A stretch of DNA of 64,000 nucleotides from Avoscillospira_A sp052117125. GTDB taxonomy: Bacteria > Bacillota > Clostridia > Oscillospirales > Oscillospiraceae. The notes under the pieces are model-generated. The model had not been told where the DNA came from. It saw only the letters and a program-made list of their open reading frames with translations, and did no database searches. Shown here in pieces: positions 51,440-60,659 of the stretch. The stretch spans positions 1 through 64,000 of the forward strand of contig NZ_JBQKJT010000001.1 in NCBI RefSeq assembly GCF_052117125.1. Direction: 5' to 3'. Positions within the stretch are counted from its first letter, which is position 1. Every line of letters begins with the position of its first letter. The position numbers were made by a program, and so were the translations under genes.

Positions 51440-53116
51440 TTAAATAGCGAAACTCTTTACGTCTGCTCCTATTTGTCTGAAATAAGAGATACTTTCAGTT
51501 GGGTTGTCGCCGCTGTCAATTCTGCCTACAAAGTTATACAGAATTTCAATTTTGCGGGTGTTCGTTTCTTTGTCAAGTTCATGGACAAGAATACGATCAA
51601 TAAACTCATGCACATTTTCGTAGGTCAGTTCCTTAATTTCAGTGTACTTGCGTACCAGCGTGACAAACCTTTTCACATCTGCGCTGCGCTCGGTGGCGTC
51701 GTTGATCTCTTGTGTAAGGTCAGCGATACGCCGGGTCAGCGTCTTTTTTTCATCGTCATAGCCAGAAGTCAGGAAAGCAAATTGTTCATCAGAAAGTTTC
51801 CCTAAAGCATTGTCCTCATACAGCTTTCGGAATAAGACATTTAGCTCGCTCATTCGCTTTTCTGCCTTGTCAAGTTCCTTGCGCTGTTGTGCCAATGCCT
51901 TTTTAGTGGCTTGTGCGTTACATTCGGTGGCTGTCTGGATAAAATCGTCCTCGTTGCTCTGCACATAGGAAAGTACCCTTTGCAGATCGGCAAGGACAAG
52001 TTCCATGACAACGCTCTTGCGGATATAATGCGTGGTGCATACAAAATCATTTCTCGCCCGGTTGCGATAGTTGCCGCAAGTATAGGCGTGTTTTCGCTCC
52101 GGCGTTCCGGCACCGCGAATAAGGTACAGTTTGTAGCCGCAGTCCGCGCAGAACATCAGCCCGGAAAAAATATCGACTTCCTCTACCCGTGTGCAGCGGT
52201 GGCGGTTCGCCAATCTCTTTTGTGCAAGGTCAAAGGTTTCTTCGTCAATCAGGGCTTCGTGGGTATTCGGGAAAAAATATTGCTTTTCTTCTGGAATACG
52301 CTTTGTTTTTTTTGACTTATAAGATACCTTGTAGGATTTGCCCGTCAAGGTGTGTCCTAAATATTCCTTACGCGCAAGAATGTCATAAATGGTTTTATCG
52401 GGCCAGTTGTACCATGCGTTTTGTTGTGGGCGCGGGTGGCGGCTGCTTCCCGTCCTGCGGTAGCGCAGTTCGCCAACGGTCAGTATTTCGTTATCCCTTA
52501 ACCACCGCTGAATATCGCACACGCGCTCGCCCTGCACATACATTGCAAATATCTGTTTAACAACGTGTGCCGTTTCCGGGTCGGGCAATAAATGATTGCG
52601 GTCGTTGGGGTCGGCAATGTAACCATAAGGCACTTCGCCATTGACGCGCTCGCCACGCTGGGCTTTCGCCTGTTTAACTGCGCGGATTTTTTTAGAAGTA
52701 TCGCGGGCATAAAACTCGTTAAACCAGTTCCGCAGCGGGGTAAACTCGTTATCCTCCCGCGCGGTATCCACACCGTCGTTAATAGCAATATAACGTACTT
52801 CATATTCGGGAAAGATAATTTCTATCAATTCGCCCGTTTTCAGATAGTTTCTGCCAAGACGGGAGAGGTCTTTGGTAATGACCGTTGCCACTCGTCCGGC
52901 TTCCACTTCCTGCAACATCGCTTGCAGCCCCTCGCGTTCAAAACTTACGCCGGAAAAGCCATCGTCAACGAAAAAGCGGGTATTGAAAAAATGGTGTTCA
53001 TCTGCGTATTTCTGCAAAATGAGCTTTTGATTTTGTATGCTTTCGCTTTCGCCTGCCTGCATATCTTCCTGGCTAAGTCTACAATACAATGCGGTGATCT
53101 TGTCTGCCTGTAACAT
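51440..53116 (-). CDS. Large serine recombinase of the inner transposon (TnpX/TndX-like)
   Basis: 558 residues from ATG 53,116 after GGAGGA: catalytic domain (ALYCRLSQEDMQAGESESIQ, DDGFSGVSF, TKDLSRLGRNYLKTGELIE), recombinase domain (KTIYDILARKEYLGHTLTG), a zinc ribbon (CADCGYK ... CGNYRN) and a coiled coil. Members of this family excise and integrate clostridial mobilizable transposons as circles, often at GG or GA dinucleotides. Full length. Confidence 0.95.
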   Translation of the reverse strand: MLQADKITALYCRLSQEDMQAGESESIQNQKLILQKYADEHHFFNTRFFVDDGFSGVSFEREGLQAMLQEVEAGRVATVITKDLSRLGRNYLKTGELIEIIFPEYEVRYIAINDGVDTAREDNEFTPLRNWFNEFYARDTSKKIRAVKQAKAQRGERVNGEVPYGYIADPNDRNHLLPDPETAHVVKQIFAMYVQGERVCDIQRWLRDNEILTVGELRYRRTGSSRHPRPQQNAWYNWPDKTIYDILARKEYLGHTLTGKSYKVSYKSKKTKRIPEEKQYFFPNTHEALIDEETFDLAQKRLANRHRCTRVEEVDIFSGLMFCADCGYKLYLIRGAGTPERKHAYTCGNYRNRARNDFVCTTHYIRKSVVMELVLADLQRVLSYVQSNEDDFIQTATECNAQATKKALAQQRKELDKAEKRMSELNVLFRKLYEDNALGKLSDEQFAFLTSGYDDEKKTLTRRIADLTQEINDATERSADVKRFVTLVRKYTEIKELTYENVHEFIDRILVHELDKETNTRKIEILYNFVGRIDSGDNPTESISYFRQIGADVKSFAI

Positions 53117-53216
53117 TTCGTCCTCCTTTCCGGCGGCAGACAAGCATGGTATTTGTACTACTTAAATTATACCATGCACCGCTGCCCGTGTCATGTCCAA
53201 AATATGAAAAAACGCC

Positions 53217-53384
53217 CTATTTTCGGGCGTTTCCAGCGTTCTGTTCCATATCCTTGCGAATAAGTTTTTTAATCTTTTTGTCCAGAGTGTCCGTAGCCCG
53301 TTCACTTGCTGACGAACAGACAAGATAAGTTACTTTTCCAATTTTATGTTCCGTTGTAGTAACGGGTATCGTATGCTGCGACAA
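53217..53384 (-). CDS. TnpW-like transposon protein
   Basis: 55 residues: SQHTIPVTTTEHKIGKVTYL then VCSSASERATDTLDKKIKKL, IRKDM. This resembles the short TnpW proteins that accompany TnpX-type recombinases. A TTG at 53,384 lies 6 nt after AAAGGGGG; a longer TTG start at 53,408 is less likely. Confidence 0.6.
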   Translation of the reverse strand: MSQHTIPVTTTEHKIGKVTYLVCSSASERATDTLDKKIKKLIRKDMEQNAGNARK

Positions 53385-53444
53385 AGAAAAGCCCCCTTTC
53401 TTTCGCAATCAGGTAATACAAGTTTATGAATAGGGGCAAGTCCA

Positions 53445-53740
53445 CTATTCAGCGAAAAATGGGCGTTCATCAGACGGTTGGTAGCACAACCTCACGGGAA
53501 TTTCACCCCGTCCCATGCTTGTGGGTGCGCCGCGCAATGCTTTGAGGGCGTTCAACGCGGGAGTATCATTATGTATTCTGCGCGTCGTCGCCCACGGGCT
53601 GCTATCCCGTTTTACGGCGTAGGTATAAATCGCTCGGCTTTTCCTCATAAAGAAAAAGCGTCATGGCGTACCCGCCGCGTAGCTCGGCGCAAAAGGAATG
53701 TATCTGATTTGCCCTATGCTGCGCCGCTTTTAATCAAGTG
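53445..53740 (-). other. Conserved-looking, possibly structured RNA region
   Basis: No certain gene in 53,385-53,814. On the minus strand about 53,460-53,515 folds as a three-way junction: GAC/GTC closes GGGGTGAAATTCCC (hairpin) and GGTTGTGCTACCAACC (hairpin). A frame also reads through (53,445-53,648, with RRIHNDTPALNALKALRGAP and MGRGEIPVRLCYQPSDERPF) and may be translated. RNA or small protein cannot be separated here. Confidence 0.35.
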
Positions 53741-53814
53741 ACGCTTTCTTTGTCAAGGTACAAGAGAGGGTTTCAGTTTGCCGCCACGGAAAGGGGGAAC
53801 GGGGCGGCTAACAA

Positions 53815-54057
53815 TCAAAACCGAAAATCCAAAATAGCGCGGATCAGCCGTGAGCGCAAACGGTCGTAAATATCCCGGTCAATCCCGTAATATGTATTGC
53901 CGCGTTCGTCGCGGAGCTTGCGGATTGACAGGGCAGAGATTTGACGCTCATAATGCTGTAATACCAAGCCGATTGCTTCCGGGTCGCCTGCATTGGCAGC
54001 AACGATCAGCGGATAAGGCAGTAAACCGCGCTCGTCGTAATCACTGTTCATCTTCAT
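53815..54057 (-). CDS. Small helix-turn-helix protein of the mobile element
   Basis: 80 residues: DERGLLPYPLIVAANAGDPE, AIGLVLQHYERQISALSIRK and YGIDRDIYDRLRSRLIRAIL. This is the helix-turn-helix protein typically paired with a small sigma factor in Tn916-like and related elements. It starts by overlapping the sigma gene stop. Confidence 0.8.
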   Translation of the reverse strand: MKMNSDYDERGLLPYPLIVAANAGDPEAIGLVLQHYERQISALSIRKLRDERGNTYYGIDRDIYDRLRSRLIRAILDFRF

Positions 54058-54619
54058 AAGCGCGTTCCTCCAAATAGTTTCTAAGCCGTTCAAAAGAGCT
54101 TGTCCGGCGATACTGTATCGTGCTTCGGGGGATATTGTGGAGCTTCGCAATTTCGGCGTCGCTCATGCCCTCAAAGTAATAAAGCAGTATGACGTTTCGC
54201 TTTTCTTCCGGCAAAGTCCGCAGAGCTTCGGCAAGCAGCTTTGGGGTAATTTTCTTTCCTGCCACATGAAAAGAACCGTCGTCCTTTTCCTCGTCGTCAA
54301 AATAACTGTCAACCGTGAAAAGGCTATTTTCTTCTTGCGTGGTAAGGTCGGAAAAAGTGACTTCCCGCAACTGATGGCGTTTTACGTCGCGGTGGGCATT
54401 GCTCGCTTCGCACCGAATGACTTTTTTACAAAAGCCGTTAAATGCACAGCGGATTTCCCATTGGCTACGGTCAGGCTCGTCCATACGATCAGCTCCTTTC
54501 CCGTCTGTGAAAGTGGTTGATTGTTGGTTTTCCCCTTTCACTTGCCACACCACCGCATTTTGAAAACTGCCAAACGAAAACAGCGGATTTTCAGAAAAAT
54601 TTTTAATTTTTTTTGCCAT
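54041..54619 (-). CDS. Sigma-70-like factor of the mobile element
   Basis: 192 residues if read from ATG 54,619 (GGAGGT 6 nt upstream). A second start at 54,484 has its own AAAGGAG site and would give 147 residues, so two products are possible. The C-terminus is a sigma region 4 (LRTLPEEKRNVILLYYFEGM, SDAEIAKLHNIPRSTIQYRR). Comparable genes regulate ICE transfer and accessory genes. The pair with the downstream HTH gene is conserved. Confidence 0.8.
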   Translation of the reverse strand: MAKKIKNFSENPLFSFGSFQNAVVWQVKGENQQSTTFTDGKGADRMDEPDRSQWEIRCAFNGFCKKVIRCEASNAHRDVKRHQLREVTFSDLTTQEENSLFTVDSYFDDEEKDDGSFHVAGKKITPKLLAEALRTLPEEKRNVILLYYFEGMSDAEIAKLHNIPRSTIQYRRTSSFERLRNYLEERAYEDEQ

Positions 54620-55039
54620 GATAAATACCTCCTGTCCGATTTGCGTAAACCAACGTGTCACGGACAGAAGCAGGCGGGGAACGACAACGGGGATAGATTT
54701 GTAAAGCAGCAAAAGCAGCTTTATTTCAGCCCCCTAAACCGTTCGACAAATGGCGCAATTTTCGGTATTTTTCGTTCTGTTCCTCTTTCTCTCAACAATT
54801 TTCGCAGAACAAAAGAAAACGCCCGATTTAAGGTTTTTTCAACCTCAAATCGGGCGTTGCGTTTCCATATTCGATTGGGTGGATTAGGACAGATAAAGAA
54901 ATATTGCATAAAATTTCCCCTCCCTAAAAAATCCGTAGGTGGGGCAGCTTTTTAGCTATACCACCGGCAAAACAAAGAGGGCGGCGGGGCAAAATGCCTC
55001 GCCGCCCCTGCGGTTGTTACAAAACGAACTTGTTATGTG
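54620..55039. other. Intergenic region with terminators
   Basis: CGCCCGATTT ... AAATCGGGCG (about 54,820-54,860) and GGGCGGCGGGGC ... GCCTCGCCGCCC (about 54,978-55,010) are strong hairpins; the latter ends the DGR target gene. A 62-codon frame at 54,721-54,909 is crossed by the first hairpin and not convincing. Confidence 0.6.
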
Positions 55040-58000
55040 TTATACAAGCTGCGGTAAACTTTCTTCTTCCTTTTGCTCACGTCGTCGGATTACGGTCAAT
55101 GCAACAATAGCAGCCAAGGAAAGAAGCATGGTAGAGAGCCAAAGTCCTATATTACTGCTGTCGCCGGTCTGCGGGCTGGAAATGTGCTGTGTCCAGCCGC
55201 CACCGCTGCCGGTTCCGCCTGTGCCGCCATTCCCGCCGGGAACAACAGGCACAAGATTGTTTTTCTCAATGAAGTTTTGGAGCATAGCCGCAATTTCAGC
55301 GCGGGTAGCGGTGCCTTTCGGGTCAAGTATTCCATTGCCCTTGCCGCTCATTACGCCGCTGCCAACTGCCCACTTCATAGCTTCCTGCGCCCAAGGGGAC
55401 AAATCCCCGGCGTCTGTAAAGCCGGACAGGTCGCCGCTGGCGGTTGTGTCATAGCCCTTAAACTTCGCATAGTTGTAGAAAATCACGGCAAGCTGTTCAC
55501 GGGTCACAGGATCGCCCGGACCAAACAGGTTATCGCCATATCCCTGCATAATGCCGTTTTGCTGTACCCAAAGAACTGCGTCATAGTACCAATCTGTACC
55601 CGGACCGTATGGCACATCGGTAAACGGGTTGGTATTCTCCACGGCGGGGCTTCCTGCCATGCGATAGAAAATCGTTGCAATCTGTGCGCGGGTGGTTGCG
55701 TCGTTCGGGGAGAATGTGGTTGCGCTGGTGCCGTTCATCAGGTTATTTTGGTAAACGAATATAACAGCTTCATAGAACCAATCGTCCGGGCGAACATCGG
55801 TAAACGGATTATTTACGCCGGTATCCGGGTTATCCTTTGCAAATACCGCTTCGATGGTGTGTTTCTTCTGCACGTCCTCAAAGGTGTAGCTTGTGACTGC
55901 GCCGACGCTCTTTCCATCTACCAGCACATCGGAAATGTGATAGCCGCTGTCCGGGGTAATGGTAAAGGTTTTGTCCGTATCTTCCCGGACGCTGACGCTG
56001 CCGGACGGAGAGATAGAGCCGCCCGTTCCTGCGCTGGCGGTAATGGTGTAATAGTCATAGCTGGAACCGCCGCCACCGCCGTTATAACTCCAAGCTGCCG
56101 TTATCGTCGTATCGGCTGCGGGCATGGTAAAGGTGGTGCTTGCGCTGGAAGCGTCGGTAAAGGTGCCGCCGTTTGAGGAAGTCCAGCCGTTAAAGCGGTA
56201 ATTGCTGCGGCTGCCCGCGTCAATATGGATAGCTTCGCCCGCGGGATATTCACCGCCGGTTGTGCTGCCGCTGCCGCCGTTCAGATTGACGGTAAGGGTA
56301 TAGGTGTCAAGCACTTCAAAGGAGAGTTTCACGCTGGCGCTTGTGTTGTTGCTGCCGGAAATGGTAAGCGTTTCGGAATAGTCGCCCGCGCCAAGCCTGG
56401 TTTTGGGTTGGGCGGTAAAGCTCGCCGTACCATTTGGGGCAAGGGTGGCGGTATCATTCGTAAAGCCCTCTCCCGCTGTAATGATGTAGTTCGTGCTGGT
56501 GGGCAGATCAACCGTTACAGTTTGGTTGCCGGTATTGGTAATGGTCACTTTTTTCGCGGCGGGGGCTTCCGTATAGCTCTCGGTGACGGTGCCAAAATCC
56601 CAGCTCTCTGTATCGGCGGAAATTGCATAGACCGGCGCGATATAGGCGGGTATGCTGATTTTCAGCACATCGCTGATATTCCCCGCCGCGTCTTGCACGA
56701 CAACCGCCACATACTGGGTGTTTGCGGTGATACTGTCCAGCTCGATCTCGTTTTCTCCCGCCTTGCACGCCTGCTTGGTGTCCTGTGCGGCAATTTCCGC
56801 ATTTGTCAGCGTGATTTCCGTATCCTGCGCGATATAGTAGCAGGTGCCTGCTTCGTCGCTGGTAAACTTCACCGTCGCGGTGGTGTCGCTGTCGCGGGTA
56901 GCCGAGCCATTGGAAAGCGTCGGGGCAGTGGTGTCATTTGAAACAGTAAGGCTAACCGTTTCAAACGCGCTGGCGTAATCGGTCAGTTTGGTATCGTCGT
57001 TTGCACCGCCGTTATATTGTTCGCTGAACACATTAAGGGTATAGGTTCCGTCTACAAGGGAAGTCGGAATTGTAATCTCCACTTGCCCCTCCGCACTCGT
57101 CGGCTGCGTAATTCTACCATAATATTGTGCGCCGCTATCGTCCGCAATAATGACGGAAATATATTCGTTGGGGGCGGTGTCAGCGTTATAGACCGTAGCC
57201 CCGGTGTAATTCAGCGTAATGGTATCGCCGGGCTTGCCGCTGGCGGTTTCTTCCGTTACGGAGAACTGGCGGCTGCTATCCAGCAAGGTCAGCTTCCATT
57301 CGCTGCCGTCATAATCGTCAATTTTAAAAATCGCGTCGGCGGCTTCGCCGCCTTGATTACCGCCGCCGTTGGCGGCGGGGATTTTGCCGCCTTCGGCGGC
57401 AGATGTGAAGAGGACAGAGTTCAGATCTAAATTAAAAGCGGGACGAGCAGCCCAGTCATAGGTCACGATGTAGTAGTACACAATCCCATAAGTGAGGACC
57501 GCGCCCGCATAGTAGGTAATGAATGCGCCAGGCGAGCGGAGCCACCACACACCGGCGCTATTGCCATAATTGGCAATACGCGTATTGTCATCGGTAAAAC
57601 CGTATGCGCTGTTTTCCGCTTCCTCTGCCGAGAGGAAAAATACCTTGTCCCCGTTTAGGATATTTTCAGAGGCGGCAAATGGTACGCTATATGTACTGCT
57701 GGTAAATGCTCCATCGCTTTTCGTGGTTGCAAGCACCGCGCCCTGCTCGCCCTCGGAAAAATTGCCGTTGTAAAAGGTTCTACACCAGTCCTGCGCCGTA
57801 CTGCCTTGCCATACGTTGCTGCCGTTTCCGCTGTTATCAAAATACACATCTCCGAAACTGCCTGTTCCAAGCAGCGCGTCGGAGAGCAGGAAAAGGCCGC
57901 TTCCCCCGGTGTTGGTCTGGTCGTCCAAAACCCGCCATTTGATTGGGTTTTCCTCCCATGTCCCGAAATAGATGTTATCGGCCTGCCCGCCGCTGATATT

Positions 58001-58135
58001 GGCGGCAGTCCCGCTGTCCACAAGCTGTATCGCCTTGCCGGTATCTGTTCCCGCCGCAAAAGCGACCTGTGGCAAGAGCCCTGCCACAAGACAGATGGCA
58101 AGCAGTAAGCTGATTATTTTTCGTTTCGGTTTCAT
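55040..58135 (-). CDS. DGR target: SLH surface protein with internal variable region
   Basis: 1031 residues from ATG 58,135 after GAAGGA. Signal peptide (KIISLLLAICLVAGLLPQVAFAA, split KIISLLLAICLVAGLL) ends near residue 26. Residues about 50-245 form a DUF6273/C-type-lectin-like domain (WEENPIKWRVLDDQ, VWWLRSPG ... DWAARPAFNL) that contains the 122-bp variable region (residues 193-233). Ig-like and Cna/InlB-repeat-like domains follow (TYTLTVNLNGG, YTITASAGTGGSISPSG). Then three SLH domains (NPFTDVRPDDWFYEAVIFVY and relatives, about 772-965) bind the cell wall, and a tail SSPQTGDSS plus a hydrophobic segment and RRREQK resembles a sortase signal. A diversifiable surface binding protein is the best inference. 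Confidence 0.94.
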   Translation of the reverse strand: MKPKRKIISLLLAICLVAGLLPQVAFAAGTDTGKAIQLVDSGTAANISGGQADNIYFGTWEENPIKWRVLDDQTNTGGSGLFLLSDALLGTGSFGDVYFDNSGNGSNVWQGSTAQDWCRTFYNGNFSEGEQGAVLATTKSDGAFTSSTYSVPFAASENILNGDKVFFLSAEEAENSAYGFTDDNTRIANYGNSAGVWWLRSPGAFITYYAGAVLTYGIVYYYIVTYDWAARPAFNLDLNSVLFTSAAEGGKIPAANGGGNQGGEAADAIFKIDDYDGSEWKLTLLDSSRQFSVTEETASGKPGDTITLNYTGATVYNADTAPNEYISVIIADDSGAQYYGRITQPTSAEGQVEITIPTSLVDGTYTLNVFSEQYNGGANDDTKLTDYASAFETVSLTVSNDTTAPTLSNGSATRDSDTTATVKFTSDEAGTCYYIAQDTEITLTNAEIAAQDTKQACKAGENEIELDSITANTQYVAVVVQDAAGNISDVLKISIPAYIAPVYAISADTESWDFGTVTESYTEAPAAKKVTITNTGNQTVTVDLPTSTNYIITAGEGFTNDTATLAPNGTASFTAQPKTRLGAGDYSETLTISGSNNTSASVKLSFEVLDTYTLTVNLNGGSGSTTGGEYPAGEAIHIDAGSRSNYRFNGWTSSNGGTFTDASSASTTFTMPAADTTITAAWSYNGGGGGSSYDYYTITASAGTGGSISPSGSVSVREDTDKTFTITPDSGYHISDVLVDGKSVGAVTSYTFEDVQKKHTIEAVFAKDNPDTGVNNPFTDVRPDDWFYEAVIFVYQNNLMNGTSATTFSPNDATTRAQIATIFYRMAGSPAVENTNPFTDVPYGPGTDWYYDAVLWVQQNGIMQGYGDNLFGPGDPVTREQLAVIFYNYAKFKGYDTTASGDLSGFTDAGDLSPWAQEAMKWAVGSGVMSGKGNGILDPKGTATRAEIAAMLQNFIEKNNLVPVVPGGNGGTGGTGSGGGWTQHISSPQTGDSSNIGLWLSTMLLSLAAIVALTVIRRREQKEEESLPQLV
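57438..57559 (-). repeat. DGR variable region (VR)
   Basis: 122 bp, same length as the template at 59,525-59,646. I count 21 differences: 18 at positions where the template coding strand has A, and 3 others (C-T, T-G, G-C) that are silent third-position changes. Template Asn codons AAC/AAT became Tyr, Phe, Ile, Leu, Thr and Gly. The constant 3' end GACTGGGCTGCTCGTCCCGC is the expected mutagenic-homing start. Confidence 0.96.
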
Positions 58136-58166
58136 TTTATGTCCTTCTGTCCTTTTCTTCACATCT

Positions 58167-59246
58167 TTATGCGTTTTCGGGCGTTTCACCCGGAACTGCC
58201 ATTACTTCTCCTTTCGGGGCTTTTGTCAGTACAAACTTTCCATATATCTTCGCTTGCAGCTTCCATGTATGCCCATGCTGCAAATGCCCGTCGTAGCTTG
58301 CAAGGCTGCGCTTGATTGCGTCAAAATCCATCTCCCCGCTGCGGTATTTCTCTTGAAAGGCTTTCAGCCGCCTCTTAAACCGCCGCTTATTGCTTGTCCG
58401 AAGCCGCCGTATGACCTTGCCCGTATCGGTCAGATAAAACCTCCAGCCGAGATAATCCACGCCCTCCGAAACGGGGAAAATCTGCGTTTTCTCGTTAAAC
58501 TCAAGTTTCAGCTTTTCAGCCGCAAACGCCCGGATTTCCGCAAGGCAGGTTTTTAAGTGTTCTTTATCCTCATGCAGCAAAATCAAATCGTCCATATACC
58601 GGGTATAGTATTTGATTTTGTACTTTTCCTTAATGATACGGTCTATCCGGTCAAGATAGTACAGGGCAAACCATTGGCTTGACTGATTTCCCATCGGCAG
58701 CCCTTTTCCCGTATCGGCGTTAAAGCTGTCGATGACCTGATACAGAAACGTCAAAACCTCTTTATCGGGAAAACGCCGGAGTAAGTACTTCAATACGCCG
58801 TGGTCGATACTGTCAAAATATTTTCGCACGTCGCATTTCAGAAAATATCCCTTTGTGCCATGCTCTTTGTAAAACGCCTGTAAAAACCCTGTCAAACGTT
58901 TCATGGCAAAATGCGTCCCCTTATTTTCCCGGCAAGCCGCGCAATCGTAAATCAACCGTTTTTCAAAATACGGCTTCAATACGTTGTCGCATAGGCTGTG
59001 CTGCACCACACGTCCCCGAAAAGAGAGGGCTTGTATTTCCCGCTTCTTCGGGTCGTAAATCATAAAGCGGTGGTAGGGCGGCGTTTGATAGCGTCTGTTC
59101 TCCAACTCATCGTGCAGCTTCCAGAGGTTTTCCGCAAGGTTTAGTTCAAACTCGATCACTTCCCTTTTTGTACGCTTGCACCGCGCCGCCATTTTATATG
59201 CCCGGTACAGGTTTTCAAACTGATATATTTTCTCATACTCCGTCAT
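58167..59246 (-). CDS. DGR-type reverse transcriptase
   Basis: 359 residues from ATG 59,246 (AAGGAG upstream). RT motifs: FLKCDVRKYFDSIDHGVLKY (RT2-3), KGLPMGNQSSQWFALYYLDR (RT4, the GxxxSQ form characteristic of DGR enzymes) and YTRYMDDLILLHE (catalytic YMDD). It copies the template RNA with adenine-specific errors. A paired Avd gene, template and target lie on the same strand. The gene ends 32 bp before the target start. Confidence 0.96.
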   Translation of the reverse strand: MTEYEKIYQFENLYRAYKMAARCKRTKREVIEFELNLAENLWKLHDELENRRYQTPPYHRFMIYDPKKREIQALSFRGRVVQHSLCDNVLKPYFEKRLIYDCAACRENKGTHFAMKRLTGFLQAFYKEHGTKGYFLKCDVRKYFDSIDHGVLKYLLRRFPDKEVLTFLYQVIDSFNADTGKGLPMGNQSSQWFALYYLDRIDRIIKEKYKIKYYTRYMDDLILLHEDKEHLKTCLAEIRAFAAEKLKLEFNEKTQIFPVSEGVDYLGWRFYLTDTGKVIRRLRTSNKRRFKRRLKAFQEKYRSGEMDFDAIKRSLASYDGHLQHGHTWKLQAKIYGKFVLTKAPKGEVMAVPGETPENA

Positions 59247-59524
59247 GCGGACTATGCTCCTTATCTCACCGCCGGGAAAGAGCGTTTCAAAGGCCATAAT
59301 GGGCTGCTCTTTCAAAGAAACCGAAAGCGTCCTGCCGGGCTTGCTCTGCCGCTTGCCCCGTTTGCGTCCGGCTGCTCCGGCGGCATGTGTTTTTCCGCGC
59401 TTTGCTTCTCCATGACACCCCTGCGCGAAAGGGAATAGGGTTCCTTTGCCTTATGCAAGCAAGCCTTTTTTCCGGCCTGCACGGGTATGACGCGCCTGCG
59501 GCATACTTCGGGCGATAAGGCGAC

Positions 59525-59646
59525 GCGGGACGAGCAGCCCAGTCATTGTTCACGTTGTTGTTGTTCACATTACCATTGTTGTTGACCGCGCCCGCATTGT
59601 TCGTATTGTTTGCGTTAGGCGAGCGGAGCCACCACACACCGGCGCT
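59525..59646 (-). repeat. DGR template repeat (TR)
   Basis: 122 bp between avd and the RT gene. Its coding sense is rich in AAC/AAT codons (SPNANNTNNAGAVNNNGN then VNNNNVNNDWAARP), the hallmark of an adenine-rich DGR template. Not part of a translated gene. Confidence 0.96.
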
Positions 59647-59692
59647 CAAAGTTTTTACAACCCTATCCCGTATATGATGAAAGCCTTTCGGC

Positions 59693-60082
59693 TTACACCC
59701 CCAGTCGTTTCCTGTCGCTGTTCAGCCATGCGCCCAGCATGTTCTGGCAGTCGTGGATTTTCTTTGTGATCTGCTCATACTGCTTTGGCAGTATGCAGCC
59801 CTGCTCCATAGATAGCTGCGCCATATAGCCCAATAGTTTCAATTCCGTCAAGGCTTGGTGCTGGAAGTCTATGCGCTGCTGCGCCTTTTCTCTGTCGCCC
59901 GCTTTGACAAACACCTCGTTTGCCCGGTACAGGTTTTCGATAATGTTCAGCGCGTAGTTTTGCAGCTTTGCAACAAGGGCAAATCGGAAACGCTTTGGCG
60001 ATTTATCCGTTACCGTCATCACATAGGAGCAGAGGTCTTTTGCTTTTGTGATAACCGCCAACTCGCTTTGATAAGCCGCCAT
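59693..60082 (-). CDS. avd: DGR accessory variability determinant (Avd)
   Basis: 129 residues, all-helical and basic: KDLCSYVMTVTDKSPKRFRF, ALVAKLQNYALNIIENLYRA, NEVFVKAG and IDFQHQALTELKLLGYMAQL. This is the four-helix-bundle Avd/S23 family that pentamerises and binds RT and template RNA. ATG 60,082 follows GAGGAA. First gene of the DGR operon. Confidence 0.92.
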   Translation of the reverse strand: MAAYQSELAVITKAKDLCSYVMTVTDKSPKRFRFALVAKLQNYALNIIENLYRANEVFVKAGDREKAQQRIDFQHQALTELKLLGYMAQLSMEQGCILPKQYEQITKKIHDCQNMLGAWLNSDRKRLGV

Positions 60083-60143
60083 GCTGATTCCTCTTTATAC
60101 CTGTGTGGTTGAACTTTCCACAATTCTGCCATACGCAAAAAAG

Positions 60144-60190
60144 GCGCGTCACGCCTACGGCAAAGCCGTCGACGCAGCGCGCCTTTTAAC
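60144..60190 (-). terminator. Terminator-like hairpin in the DGR leader
   Basis: AAAGGCGCG ... CGCGCCTTTTTT with further inner pairing GACGGC/GCCGTA lies between the microsatellite and avd on the minus strand, followed by six Ts. It could attenuate transcription into avd, or end an upstream minus-strand transcript. Confidence 0.7.
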
Positions 60191-60233
60191 ACGGTAATAT
60201 TGAATTTTGAGCAGCACAAAAGGACAGACTTAT

Positions 60234-60295
<62 letters not shown>

Positions 60296-60655
60296 GTCAG
60301 TGTATTGCAAAGAAGCATTGCTTGTCAAGCCCCCTTTTCACGAAATCTTTCTGAAACGGTACCTTATGCACCCCCCGCTTTTGATATAAAAATATAATAT
60401 AAATTATATAGGAAAAGACCGCAAAAAGCAACACCATTCCCGAAAGGTTCACAAAATATTTCCCAAATCTGTAAGGTTCGCCCCTTTGGCAATTCCCGCC
60501 CCTGCGGTGTTGTAGAGAACAAAGGAAAAAGTTTCGTAGCAAGCATAGGAAAGGGGTACCCTTTCCGTATTTTCGCCCTCTGCGCTCTGCGGCGCGGCGG
60601 TTGAAAATTGCTTGTTGGGAAGCGTCCCAAACCCTCTAAGCAGAAAGGAGCGTCG
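60296..60655. other. Divergent control region and candidate oriT
   Basis: No gene. AT-rich promoter-like DNA (about 60,385-60,410, AAAAATATAATATAAATTAT) faces the MobC-relaxase operon. AAAGGGGTACCCTTT (about 60,552-60,566) and GC-rich arms near 60,575-60,605 are inverted repeats just upstream of mobC, the usual oriT position. The nic site cannot be named. Confidence 0.4.
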
Positions 60656-60659
60656 GCGC

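Noticed and set aside
53470..53520. FMN-riboswitch-like segment GGGTGAAATTCCC on the minus strand
   Set aside because: Only this short motif resembles the FMN aptamer. The other conserved FMN blocks (for example CCGGCGGT and GCCCGCGA) are absent, so I call it only a possible structured RNA.
54721..54909. 62-residue protein ending before the sigma-like gene region
   Set aside because: A strong terminator hairpin runs through it and it resembles no family, although a G-rich ribosome-like site precedes its ATG.
59287..59649. Translated protein covering the DGR template repeat
   Set aside because: The frame holds the A-rich template and then random sequence with many Arg and Cys; templates are RNA, and no ribosome site precedes the TTG.
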